12,855 nucleotides of DNA from Bdellovibrionales bacterium (GTDB lineage: Bacteria; Bdellovibrionota; UBA1018; CAIMNF01): the NCBI GenBank assembly GCA_947457605.1, contig CANGWP010000056.1, forward strand, positions 1-12,855. Direction: 5' to 3'. The notes below the pieces were generated by a model, which was not told where the DNA came from, did no database searches, and saw nothing but the letters and a program-made list of their open reading frames with translations. Both the position numbers and the translations under genes were made by a program. The stretch's first letter is position 1, and the number at the start of each line of letters is the position of its first letter. Shown in pieces: positions 6,187-12,855 of this stretch.

Positions 6187-8106
6187 ATGAAAAACTTATG
6201 GAACCGTGTATTTTCTTCACTCCAGCGCTTGGGGCAGGCCCTGATGGTCCCCGTGAGCGTTCTCCCCGCCGCAGGACTCATGCTGGCCCTGGGCCGACTG
6301 CTGTCTGATCCGAAATTCAACTCCGATCAAGACTCCATCACAGCAAAGCTCGGTAAGGTGTTGTTCTCCTCGGGCTTGAGTGTCTTTGAACAACTTTCGT
6401 TGATTTTTGCCATCGGCGTTGCACTTGGTTTCACCGGATCTGCCGGCATTTCTGGTCTTGCTGCGGTCACCGGCTATTTTGCCTTCGCTACGGTTCTGAA
6501 AACCTTTGGAGAAATCCTCGAGCTTCCGAATGCGATCAATGCGGGAGTCCTGGGCGGGATTGCCGTCGGCGCACTTGTTGCCGCTCTCTACAACCGCTAT
6601 CACTCGGTAAAGCTTCCTCCGGTGCTGGGATTTTTCTCAGGAAAACGCTTGATCCCGATCTTGTCGGTCGCAGCATCCGTACTCTTGGCATTGGTGTTTG
6701 TCGTAATCTGGCCTCCGATCCAAACCGGAATCCATGATTTTGGTGAATCCGTAATGAGCTCCACCTTTGGTCCAAGCCTCTATGCCTCCGTGAAGCGGCT
6801 TTTGATTCCGGTCGGGCTTCACCACGTGTTTTATCCAAGCTTCCTGTATGAATTCGGAACATTCACCGATGCCGCAGGAAAAGTGCTTCACGGGGATGCC
6901 ACCCGGTATTTCGCAGGAGACCCTACCGCTGGTCGCTTCATGGCCTCCGAATTTCCGATCATGATCTTTGGCCTGCCGGCAGCGGCCCTTGCCATGACCC
7001 TTCGTGCGCGCCCCGAGAACCGCAAAATGATCGGTGGCGTGATGCTCTCAGCCGCCCTCACCTCGATCATTACGGGAATCACAGAACCCATCGAGTTCGC
7101 CTACACCTTCGTGGCGCCTGCTCTGTACCTTGCTCACGCCGCGCTTACATTTTTCGCAGGCTACCTCACTTCGGTGTTCGACATCCATTTGGGCTATACC
7201 TTTTCAGCCTCGCTCATCGACCTCGGACTTGGTTACTTCAATCAGAAGAATACAAGTCTGCTGTTTCTTGTGGTAGGTCCGATCATCGCACTCTCCTACT
7301 TTTCGGTGTTCTACTGGGCGATCGGCTTTTTCGGGTTCAAGACTCCGGGCCGGGAGACCGAAGACACCCTTACCGCGCGGATCGAAATTCCAGGCGTACT
7401 TCAAGACAAGGCCCGCGAAGTACTGGCGGCGATCGGTGGCTCTGCGAACATCAAGAACCTTGATGCCTGCATCACAAGGCTCAGACTCGTGTTGAAGGAT
7501 GACCAAAAGCTGAAGGCGGATTTGTTGAAACGTCTTGGGGCCGCAGGGATCATGAATGCGGGCGGCGGAAACGTGCAAATCGTCTTTGGAGTGGAGTCGG
7601 ATTTTCTCAAAACCGAAATTGAAAAAATCATGCGTGGAACCGCGCTTGATTCCACCAAGCAAATCCTCTCGCCTCTGAAGGGGGTGGTGTTGTCGCTCTC
7701 TGAAATTCCGGATGCAACATTCAAAGAGGAAATGATGGGAAAAACGATCGCAATCCGCCCAACCTCCGGGGTCGTGGTTGCGCCCTTTGATGGCGAAGTT
7801 GCAACCCTCTTTCACACCCGACATGCGATCGGCCTCGTAGGTCCGGACGGCGTCGAGGTTCTCATCCATGTCGGGATCGACACCGTAAAGATGAACGGCG
7901 AGGGATTCAAGGCGTTCGTGAAGCCCGGTGACCGTGTCACCCGCGGCCAGAAGCTCATCGAGTTTGATTTGTCCCTTGTCGAAAAATCGGCGAAATCGAT
8001 CATTACCCCGGTTGTTGTGACCAATCCCGAATCCATGAAAAATCCAGTGTCCATTCCCGTTGGACAGGAAATCAAAACAGGAGACGCATTATGGAACTAC
8101 TCTTGA
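6187..8106 (+). CDS. ptsG: PTS glucose-family transporter EIICBA
   Basis: A 639-residue fused sugar permease of the phosphotransferase system that imports a hexose across the inner membrane while phosphorylating it. Domain order is C-B-A. EIIC (about 1-385) is multi-spanning and carries GLHHVFYP, HGDATRYFAGDPTAGRF, FGLPAAALAM and the family hallmark GITEPIEF. EIIB (about 400-480) has the phosphocysteine motif LDACITRLRL with C428. EIIA (about 495-639) has H546 and the phosphorylated H561 (VEVLIHVGID), 15 residues apart as in EIIA-Glc. PENRKMIGGVMLSAALTS and FKTPGRETED match PtsG well, but some EIIC segments resemble NagE, so N-acetylglucosamine remains possible. The downstream glucoamylase favours glucose. 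The gene overlaps ptsH by 16 bases. The ATG lies at the predicted transcription start without a ribosome site. Confidence 0.93.
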   Translation: MKNLWNRVFSSLQRLGQALMVPVSVLPAAGLMLALGRLLSDPKFNSDQDSITAKLGKVLFSSGLSVFEQLSLIFAIGVALGFTGSAGISGLAAVTGYFAFATVLKTFGEILELPNAINAGVLGGIAVGALVAALYNRYHSVKLPPVLGFFSGKRLIPILSVAASVLLALVFVVIWPPIQTGIHDFGESVMSSTFGPSLYASVKRLLIPVGLHHVFYPSFLYEFGTFTDAAGKVLHGDATRYFAGDPTAGRFMASEFPIMIFGLPAAALAMTLRARPENRKMIGGVMLSAALTSIITGITEPIEFAYTFVAPALYLAHAALTFFAGYLTSVFDIHLGYTFSASLIDLGLGYFNQKNTSLLFLVVGPIIALSYFSVFYWAIGFFGFKTPGRETEDTLTARIEIPGVLQDKAREVLAAIGGSANIKNLDACITRLRLVLKDDQKLKADLLKRLGAAGIMNAGGGNVQIVFGVESDFLKTEIEKIMRGTALDSTKQILSPLKGVVLSLSEIPDATFKEEMMGKTIAIRPTSGVVVAPFDGEVATLFHTRHAIGLVGPDGVEVLIHVGIDTVKMNGEGFKAFVKPGDRVTRGQKLIEFDLSLVEKSAKSIITPVVVTNPESMKNPVSIPVGQEIKTGDALWNYS

Positions 8107-8351
8107 AAATCAAAAACGCGGAAGGCCTTCATGCCCGACCCGCCGGAATTCTTGCCAAAAAGGCCGCTGAATTTCAATCCAACATCCAGATCTCCGTGGG
8201 CGGTCAGGTAAAGAGCGCAAAATCCATCATGGCACTCATGAGCCTCGGACTGAAGAAGGACCAGGAATTCAAACTGATCATCGATGGTCCTGATGCAGAC
8301 AACGCATCCCGGATTCTAGCGGAGCTTGTGAACAACGAATTCAAGGCCTGA
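8091..8351 (+). CDS. ptsH: Phosphocarrier protein HPr
   Basis: An 86-residue cytoplasmic phosphocarrier that passes phosphate from EI to the EIIA domain. The active-site motif GLHARPAG places the phosphohistidine at H14. The SAKSIMALMSLGL segment keeps a serine (S45) equivalent to the Ser46 regulatory site of HPr proteins that are controlled by HPr kinase; no such kinase gene is in this window. AGGAG lies seven bases before ATG 8091, inside the end of ptsG. The gene overlaps ptsG by 16 bases and ends six bases before the ptsI GTG. Confidence 0.96.
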   Translation: MELLLKIKNAEGLHARPAGILAKKAAEFQSNIQISVGGQVKSAKSIMALMSLGLKKDQEFKLIIDGPDADNASRILAELVNNEFKA

Positions 8352-8356
8352 CCCAC

Positions 8357-10108
8357 GTGTCTTTTCCAAGCAGTCAGCACCCCTTTGGTCCGAAGTGGAT
8401 GGCAACCGGCGTTTCAAAAGGAATCGCAATCGGTGCGCCTCTCATTTTGCATCCGCCCCGTGAGGTGGATGCCCGTCGTCCCTATCAGGGGGCCGCACCT
8501 GAAGCCGCACGGTTCCGTGAAGCCTTGCGACTTGTCGAATCCGATATCGGATTTTTGATTGAGAAAACGCTAAGGGAAGTGGGGAGCGAAGAGGCTGCGA
8601 TCTTCGAGGCCCACCTGATGATGATTCAGGACGAGGAAATCCGGGCTCCGATCTTCAATCAAATTGAAACCGAGGGTTTGATTCCGGAACTTGCAATTCG
8701 AAATGCTTTCGAGGTCCAGATCGGTGTTTTCGAGGCTGCGGACTCAGACTACCTCCGCGAGCGGGCTCTTGATCTGCGGGATCTTGAACGACAGCTTCAA
8801 GCAGCTCTTCATCCGGAATCACGACCGATGCTTCGATTTGAGTCGGATGGAATCCTCGTGGCCGAAGATCTCACGCCCTCCCAGACTCTGCTTCTCGATC
8901 GCACCCGCATCAAAGGGATCATCACCGAAAAAGGCGGAGAAACCTCCCATAGCGCCATCATCGCAAGAACCCTCGGGATCCCTGCTGTCACCGGGATTCA
9001 AAATGCAATTGAATCACTGAAAGCAATGAAGTGCATTGCCATTGATGGCCGAGAGGGTTCGGTCTTCGAAGTTGAATCCAAACACGAACGGGAATACTTC
9101 GAGGCCCGGATGCTTGAAGAGCAGTACGATCTGAAATCGCTTCAAGCCTTCATCGGAAAGCCAAGCGTCACCCACGACCAGCACTCCATCCGGCTCATGG
9201 GAAACATCGGCGGAATTGTCGATGCCAAGGCAGCTTTGGAGTCCGACAATGAGGGAATCGGCCTGTTTCGTACCGAGTTTCTCTTCATGGGAAGAAAGTC
9301 GGCACCGACTCTTGCGGAACAGAAAAAAGCTTATTCCGAGATCCTGAACTTTTTTCCTAAACAAGAGGTCGTGATCCGAACCCTGGACATCGGGGGCGAC
9401 AAGCCGATCGAGTACATTCGGATCGCTAAAGAAGAGAACCCCTTCCTCGGGGTTCGCGCCATTCGCTATTGCATGAAGGACCTGCCGCTCTTCACCACCC
9501 AGATCAAGGCGATGCTTCTGGCGAACGAACACGGAAACCTCTCGATCATGCTCCCCATGGTGAGTCGGGCAAGTGAAGTGCAGGAAATCAGGACCTTGAT
9601 TGATTCCTGCCATGAAGATCTGAAAAAGGATTCTGAATACCGAAGCATGCCCTACAAAGTGGGTGCGATGGTCGAGATTCCGTCCCTCATTTTCGAGATG
9701 AAGGAGCTGAGTCGATCCGCAAGCTTTGTGAGCGTCGGGACCAACGACCTCATGCAATATTCCTTTGCCGTGGATCGAATGAACCCGGAACTTCGCACTC
9801 TCTACACTCCCTATCACCTTGGGTTTTTGCGAATGATGAACCTTCTTGCAAGCTCCGCAATCGATGCGGGGCTGAGTCTCGGCATTTGCGGTGAGCTGGG
9901 CGGTCAGGATGATCTTCTGCCGCTGTGGGTGGCCATGGGCTTTGACAAGCTCAGCATGACCCCGAGTGAAGTCCTGCCCAAGCGGAGACTCCTCTCCAAA
10001 CTCACCCTCCAATCTTGTCAAGGACTCCTCAATGAAGTCTTGAAGGCAAATCACGAGCAGGAAATCAAAATGATTCTTTCCACTTTCCAGCGGGGTCTCG
10101 CACAATGA
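8357..10108 (+). CDS. ptsI: PTS enzyme I (phosphoenolpyruvate-protein phosphotransferase)
   Basis: Enzyme I takes phosphate from phosphoenolpyruvate and donates it to HPr. Numbered from GTG 8357 (583 residues), the swivelling phosphohistidine domain has GGETSHSAIIARTLGIPAVT with H198. The C-terminal PEP-binding barrel follows: GLFRTEFLFMGR, RTLDIGGDKP, GVRAIRYC, SVGTNDLMQY and the catalytic GICGELGG with C511. All key residues are present and length is close to E. coli EI (575). The start is uncertain: GTG 8357, close behind the ptsH stop, or ATG 8399 (MATGVSKGIAIG, 569 residues), which fits the usual N-terminus better; neither has a strong ribosome site. The stop overlaps the ATG of the GH15 gene as ATGA. 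Confidence 0.96.
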   Translation: MSFPSSQHPFGPKWMATGVSKGIAIGAPLILHPPREVDARRPYQGAAPEAARFREALRLVESDIGFLIEKTLREVGSEEAAIFEAHLMMIQDEEIRAPIFNQIETEGLIPELAIRNAFEVQIGVFEAADSDYLRERALDLRDLERQLQAALHPESRPMLRFESDGILVAEDLTPSQTLLLDRTRIKGIITEKGGETSHSAIIARTLGIPAVTGIQNAIESLKAMKCIAIDGREGSVFEVESKHEREYFEARMLEEQYDLKSLQAFIGKPSVTHDQHSIRLMGNIGGIVDAKAALESDNEGIGLFRTEFLFMGRKSAPTLAEQKKAYSEILNFFPKQEVVIRTLDIGGDKPIEYIRIAKEENPFLGVRAIRYCMKDLPLFTTQIKAMLLANEHGNLSIMLPMVSRASEVQEIRTLIDSCHEDLKKDSEYRSMPYKVGAMVEIPSLIFEMKELSRSASFVSVGTNDLMQYSFAVDRMNPELRTLYTPYHLGFLRMMNLLASSAIDAGLSLGICGELGGQDDLLPLWVAMGFDKLSMTPSEVLPKRRLLSKLTLQSCQGLLNEVLKANHEQEIKMILSTFQRGLAQ

Positions 10109-11373
10109 AATCACTTCTTTTGATCGCTATTCTTCCACTTCAGGCATTTGGTGCCGGGGTAAATCCCAGAATCCACACCCAATACAACAGGGCGCTTTCA
10201 GGCGTTCTCTCGAACCTGAGGCCAAACGGCGCAGTCATTGCCTCACCCTCAACCTCGGAGCCCAACTATTACTACGACTGGGTTCGCGATACAGGGCTTA
10301 CCATGCGCGCGCTCATCCGGATCGCGTATGACAAGAAAACGGATCCCAGCCTGCGACTCCGGCTTTCAGAACAGATCAGTCGATGGATCCAGTGGGAATT
10401 TTCCCGCCAGGAGCAAAATCGCCTGACCGGCCTTGGAGAGCCAAGATTTTACGTCGATGGACGGGTGAATGAGGAACCCTGGGGCCGACCGCAGAACGAT
10501 GGCCCTGCAATCCGTGCACTTACCGCGATGGAAGTTGCCGAACAATGGTTGAAAGAGGGGCGGCTGAAGGAAGTGAACCGACTTCTCTATGCTCCAAGCC
10601 TTCCCGCCCAAACCCTGATCAAACGGGATCTTGAATACGTGGCTCATCACTGGAAAGAAAAGAGCTTTGACCTGTGGGAAGAGGAGCAAGCCCTTCACTA
10701 CTACACTCTTCTCAGTCAAAAGACGGCGCTGCTCAAGGGTGCTGCTTTTGCCCGAAGATTGGGCGATTCCGGAGCCTCCCGCTTCTATGCATCCGCCGCC
10801 GCCGAGATCGAAACCCTGCTTCAGCAATTCAAGGACACTTATAGCGGAGTCATTCCCTATGCAATCGAGAAAAGTCCCGGCCTTCCTCATAAAAAAAGCA
10901 TTCTCGACATCTCCGTGATTCTTGCCTTGATCCACAACTATGACGGTTCCTTTGCGGCTCCCACCGATTCGGCCCTGATGACTCTAAAAGAGCTGATGCG
11001 CGTCTTCCGAATCAAGTATCCGGTCAATCATGTGATCCGAAACAAGTCCGGTGAGGCTTTGGGTGTCGCCCTTGGACGGTATCCCGAGGACATCTACGAC
11101 GGAGTGGGTTTTTCCGGCGGAAATCCATGGTTCATCTCCACTCTCGCCATCGCGGAGTTAGCGTGTGATCTGAGCAGATCGAGGACTGGAAAAAAGCGGG
11201 ATGCATTGAACGAAATCGCACTCTCCCAGTTCAATCGGGTCATTCATCACCTCGATGAAAAAGGATCCATGAGCGAGCAATTCAACCGTGAGAATGGCTT
11301 TCAGCAGGGAGCACGGGATCTGACGTGGAGCTACGTTTCCTACCTCACGGCTTATCGCGCGTGTTTTCTTTAG
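10105..11373 (+). CDS. Exported GH15 glucoamylase (glucan 1,4-alpha-glucosidase)
   Basis: A 422-residue glycoside hydrolase of family 15 that should release glucose from the non-reducing ends of alpha-glucans. It begins MKSLLLIAILPLQAFGAG, a Sec signal peptide, so it likely acts in the periplasm or outside. Family motifs: YYYDWVRDTGL (55-65, substrate subsite), WGRPQNDGPAIRA (126-138), DLWEEE with the likely general acid E192, and GSMSEQFNRENG with the likely catalytic base E391, followed by ARDLTWSY. These match fungal-type glucoamylases rather than the longer bacterial two-domain type; no starch-binding domain is present. It starts inside the ptsI stop (ATGA), so it is co-transcribed with the PTS. 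Its 3' end overlaps the convergent rarA gene by 29 bases. Confidence 0.9.
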   Translation: MKSLLLIAILPLQAFGAGVNPRIHTQYNRALSGVLSNLRPNGAVIASPSTSEPNYYYDWVRDTGLTMRALIRIAYDKKTDPSLRLRLSEQISRWIQWEFSRQEQNRLTGLGEPRFYVDGRVNEEPWGRPQNDGPAIRALTAMEVAEQWLKEGRLKEVNRLLYAPSLPAQTLIKRDLEYVAHHWKEKSFDLWEEEQALHYYTLLSQKTALLKGAAFARRLGDSGASRFYASAAAEIETLLQQFKDTYSGVIPYAIEKSPGLPHKKSILDISVILALIHNYDGSFAAPTDSALMTLKELMRVFRIKYPVNHVIRNKSGEALGVALGRYPEDIYDGVGFSGGNPWFISTLAIAELACDLSRSRTGKKRDALNEIALSQFNRVIHHLDEKGSMSEQFNRENGFQQGARDLTWSYVSYLTAYRACFL

Positions 11374-12514
11374 GACGAAAAAAAGTCCGCTCTTTGAGAC
11401 CATCCGGAAGCGCACCTAATTTCACGGGCACGGCTCCGGTATTCTTTACTTCCTCGATCGCGGCATTGATCGCATCATAAATCGCCCGATCCTTCCTCGC
11501 GAGCGCAAGCGAGATTGCGGCCTGTGCCAGATTGATTCGCGCCTCGGGCAATCCCACCGTTTCCAAAGCATCCTTCGCCGCCACGGCAATGAGAAGCGCT
11601 CTTGGATCGGCATTTCCCACATCCTCACTTGCAAAAATGATCATTCGGCGTGCGATGAACATGGGGTCTTCTCCCCCTTGAAGCATTCGGGCCAGATAAT
11701 AAACGGCTGCATTCGGATCGGATGCCCGCATGGATTTGATGAAAGCGGAGATCGTTTGATAATGATGGTCCGAGGCCTTGTCATAAGGAATGACCCGATC
11801 GCCCAATTGTTCAAGAAGCGACTTCAGATCACTCTCAGAAAACTCGGTTTTTCCGGGAGAAAGAGAAATCACCGACTCAAGCAAGGTCAACATTCTCCGC
11901 GCATCTCCCTCCGACTGGCTCACGACCAAAGCCCTTGCTTCCTCCGTGAAGTGGATTTTTCCGGAATATCCGAGTTCATGCTGAAGCGCTCTGGAAAGAA
12001 CCCTCATCAGGTCGCCTTCTGTCAGGCGCTCCAGACGGATCACCCTCATTCTTGAAAGCAGCGCCGCGTTCACTTCAAACGAAGGATTCTCGGTGGTGGC
12101 TCCCATCAGGGTGAATGTGCCGTTTTCCACGAATGGCAGCAGACAATCCTGCTGTCCCTTATTCAGGCGATGAATCTCGTCGAAAAAAACCACGGTCTTT
12201 CGACCAAGTGACCGATACCCGCGTGCCTTCTCGGCCGCCTCCTTGATGTCCTTCACCCCGGAGGTCACAGCGGAGAGCTGAATGAACGCCTCATGGAGGG
12301 CTTCTGCGATCAGGAGAGCGAGAGTGGTCTTCCCTACCCCGGGAGGCCCCCAAAACAACAGGGATGGCATTTGCTTTGATTTCAGCCAAGAACGGATCAT
12401 GCCTTTCGGACCGATGATCTTTTCGTTTCCCGCCCATTCATCCAGGGTTTTTGGACGCAGGCGATGGGCAAGGGGTTCAGACTCAGGACCGCGAGCTGAC
12501 TCGAACAAATCCAT
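11345..12514 (-). CDS. rarA: Replication-associated recombination protein A (RarA/MgsA)
   Basis: AAA+ ATPase of the clamp-loader clade that acts at stalled replication forks with the single-strand binding protein. The 389 residues show the Walker A GPPGVGKTT (K62), Walker B VVFFDEIHRL (D112-E113), sensor 1 GATTENPSFEVN, an arginine-finger region ALLSRMR and sensor 2 GDARRML, then the RarA-specific tail motifs ASEDVGNADPRALL and ALARKDRAIYDAI. The family is usually about 430-450 residues. Here VPVKLGA runs straight into LPDGLKERTFFRP, which resembles the family's terminal segment, so about 35 residues that normally lie between appear to be missing. ATG 12514 shares one base with the stop of the upstream LysM gene (TAATG), indicating an operon. 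The end overlaps the GH15 gene convergently. Confidence 0.93.
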   Translation of the reverse strand: MDLFESARGPESEPLAHRLRPKTLDEWAGNEKIIGPKGMIRSWLKSKQMPSLLFWGPPGVGKTTLALLIAEALHEAFIQLSAVTSGVKDIKEAAEKARGYRSLGRKTVVFFDEIHRLNKGQQDCLLPFVENGTFTLMGATTENPSFEVNAALLSRMRVIRLERLTEGDLMRVLSRALQHELGYSGKIHFTEEARALVVSQSEGDARRMLTLLESVISLSPGKTEFSESDLKSLLEQLGDRVIPYDKASDHHYQTISAFIKSMRASDPNAAVYYLARMLQGGEDPMFIARRMIIFASEDVGNADPRALLIAVAAKDALETVGLPEARINLAQAAISLALARKDRAIYDAINAAIEEVKNTGAVPVKLGALPDGLKERTFFRPKENTRDKP

Positions 12515-12855
12515 TACAATCGGCTTCTTCGGGATTCGCTGTCAAAGCGAACTTCACTGGAACTTGCCGATCGGGACTTACGCCGTTTGAAGCGACGATA
12601 ACGGTGGCGCTTGGGGTAAACAGGGTCAAGGAGTTCGAGAGTTTTCAGGGACGCAATCGAACGCACAAAATCACTTGGGATCGGCAGTTCGATCATCGCC
12701 CCCGGCATGAAAGAGGAATTCGGAGATTTCACATCATTCATGTCGAGAATCGGATCCGGGCTGATTCCAAAACGCTTTGAAACGCGCTTTGGGGTATCTC
12801 CCCGTCTGGCCTTGTACACTAGAAAGGTCACTTCTCGCGAGAAAGACGGATCGAA
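12514..12855 (-). CDS. LysM-domain protein, C-terminal part (5' end outside window)
   Basis: The frame is open to the window edge, so only the last 113 residues are seen. After FDPSFSREVTFLVYKA comes one LysM module, YKARRGDTPKRVSKRFGI through SFMPGAMIELPIP, a peptidoglycan-binding fold. The tail after it is strongly basic and rich in Arg and Ser (YPKRHRYRRFKRRKSRS...ESRRSRL). A C-terminal LysM preceded by unseen sequence would fit an MltD-type lytic transglycosylase, but nothing catalytic is visible here, so that is only a guess. An internal GTG at 12831 is not taken as the start because the LysM lead-in continues upstream. The stop overlaps the rarA ATG by one base. Confidence 0.75.
   Translation of the reverse strand, partial: FDPSFSREVTFLVYKARRGDTPKRVSKRFGISPDPILDMNDVKSPNSSFMPGAMIELPIPSDFVRSIASLKTLELLDPVYPKRHRYRRFKRRKSRSASSSEVRFDSESRRSRL

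Noticed and set aside
7204..7869. 221-codon minus-strand open frame
   Set aside because: Antisense shadow of the ptsG EIIC/B/A region, with no family features.
9014..10114. 366-codon open frame on the minus strand
   Set aside because: It is fully antisense to ptsI, which has every catalytic motif. The antisense product has no recognisable domain and arises from codon bias.
11365..11400. Bidirectional terminator between the GH15 gene and rarA
   Set aside because: The GGAC/GTCC stem has only four pairs around an A-rich loop, too weak to support.
1..12855. CRISPR array, tRNA, rRNA or insertion sequence
   Set aside because: No regularly spaced repeats, no tRNA-like cloverleaf, no rRNA sequence and no transposase motifs were seen.

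Overview
This looks like a chromosomal window from a Gram-negative bacterium, most plausibly a delta-proteobacterium-like or Bdellovibrionota lineage. That placement is inference from gene order (obg-nadD-rsfS-rlmH in a tight chain), moderate GC content, and Sec signal peptides on several predicted proteins; no rRNA or marker phylogeny was possible. Coding density is high, with many ATGA-type overlaps, except for a decayed stretch at about 2,655-4,172.

Layout: (1) 1-2,654, plus strand: a housekeeping chain for ribosome maturation and NAD synthesis: obg (5' end outside the window), nadD, rsfS and rlmH. (2) 2,655-4,172: an accessory or decaying stretch. It holds a broken minimal nucleotidyltransferase gene with an early in-frame TGA and a missing middle, a further plus-strand frame broken by stops, and, on the minus strand, two small secreted cysteine-containing proteins in tandem. 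These two appear to be paralogues, and the promoter-proximal copy is frameshifted. (3) 4,221-6,083: comF (plus) converging on an unrecognised 389-residue protein with a Rossmann-like N-terminus (minus); their reading frames overlap by about 197 bp. (4) 6,150-11,373, plus strand: a complete sugar PTS operon, EIICBA (glucose family), HPr and EI, with a signal-peptide-bearing GH15 glucoamylase as the last gene. (5) 11,345-12,855, minus strand: rarA (mgsA), which appears to lack an internal C-terminal segment, preceded by the 3' end of a LysM-domain protein gene that runs off the window.

How the genes fit together: the PTS operon reads as one physiological unit. An exported glucoamylase would release glucose from alpha-glucans in the periplasm, and EIICBA would import and phosphorylate it using PEP-derived phosphate passed through EI and HPr. 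The promoter before ptsG (TTGTCA, 17 bp, CATATT) sits so close to the ATG that the transcript may be leaderless. A very similar promoter precedes comF. The most unusual material is the tandem small secreted cysteine proteins at 3,559-4,171. I recognise no known family for them.
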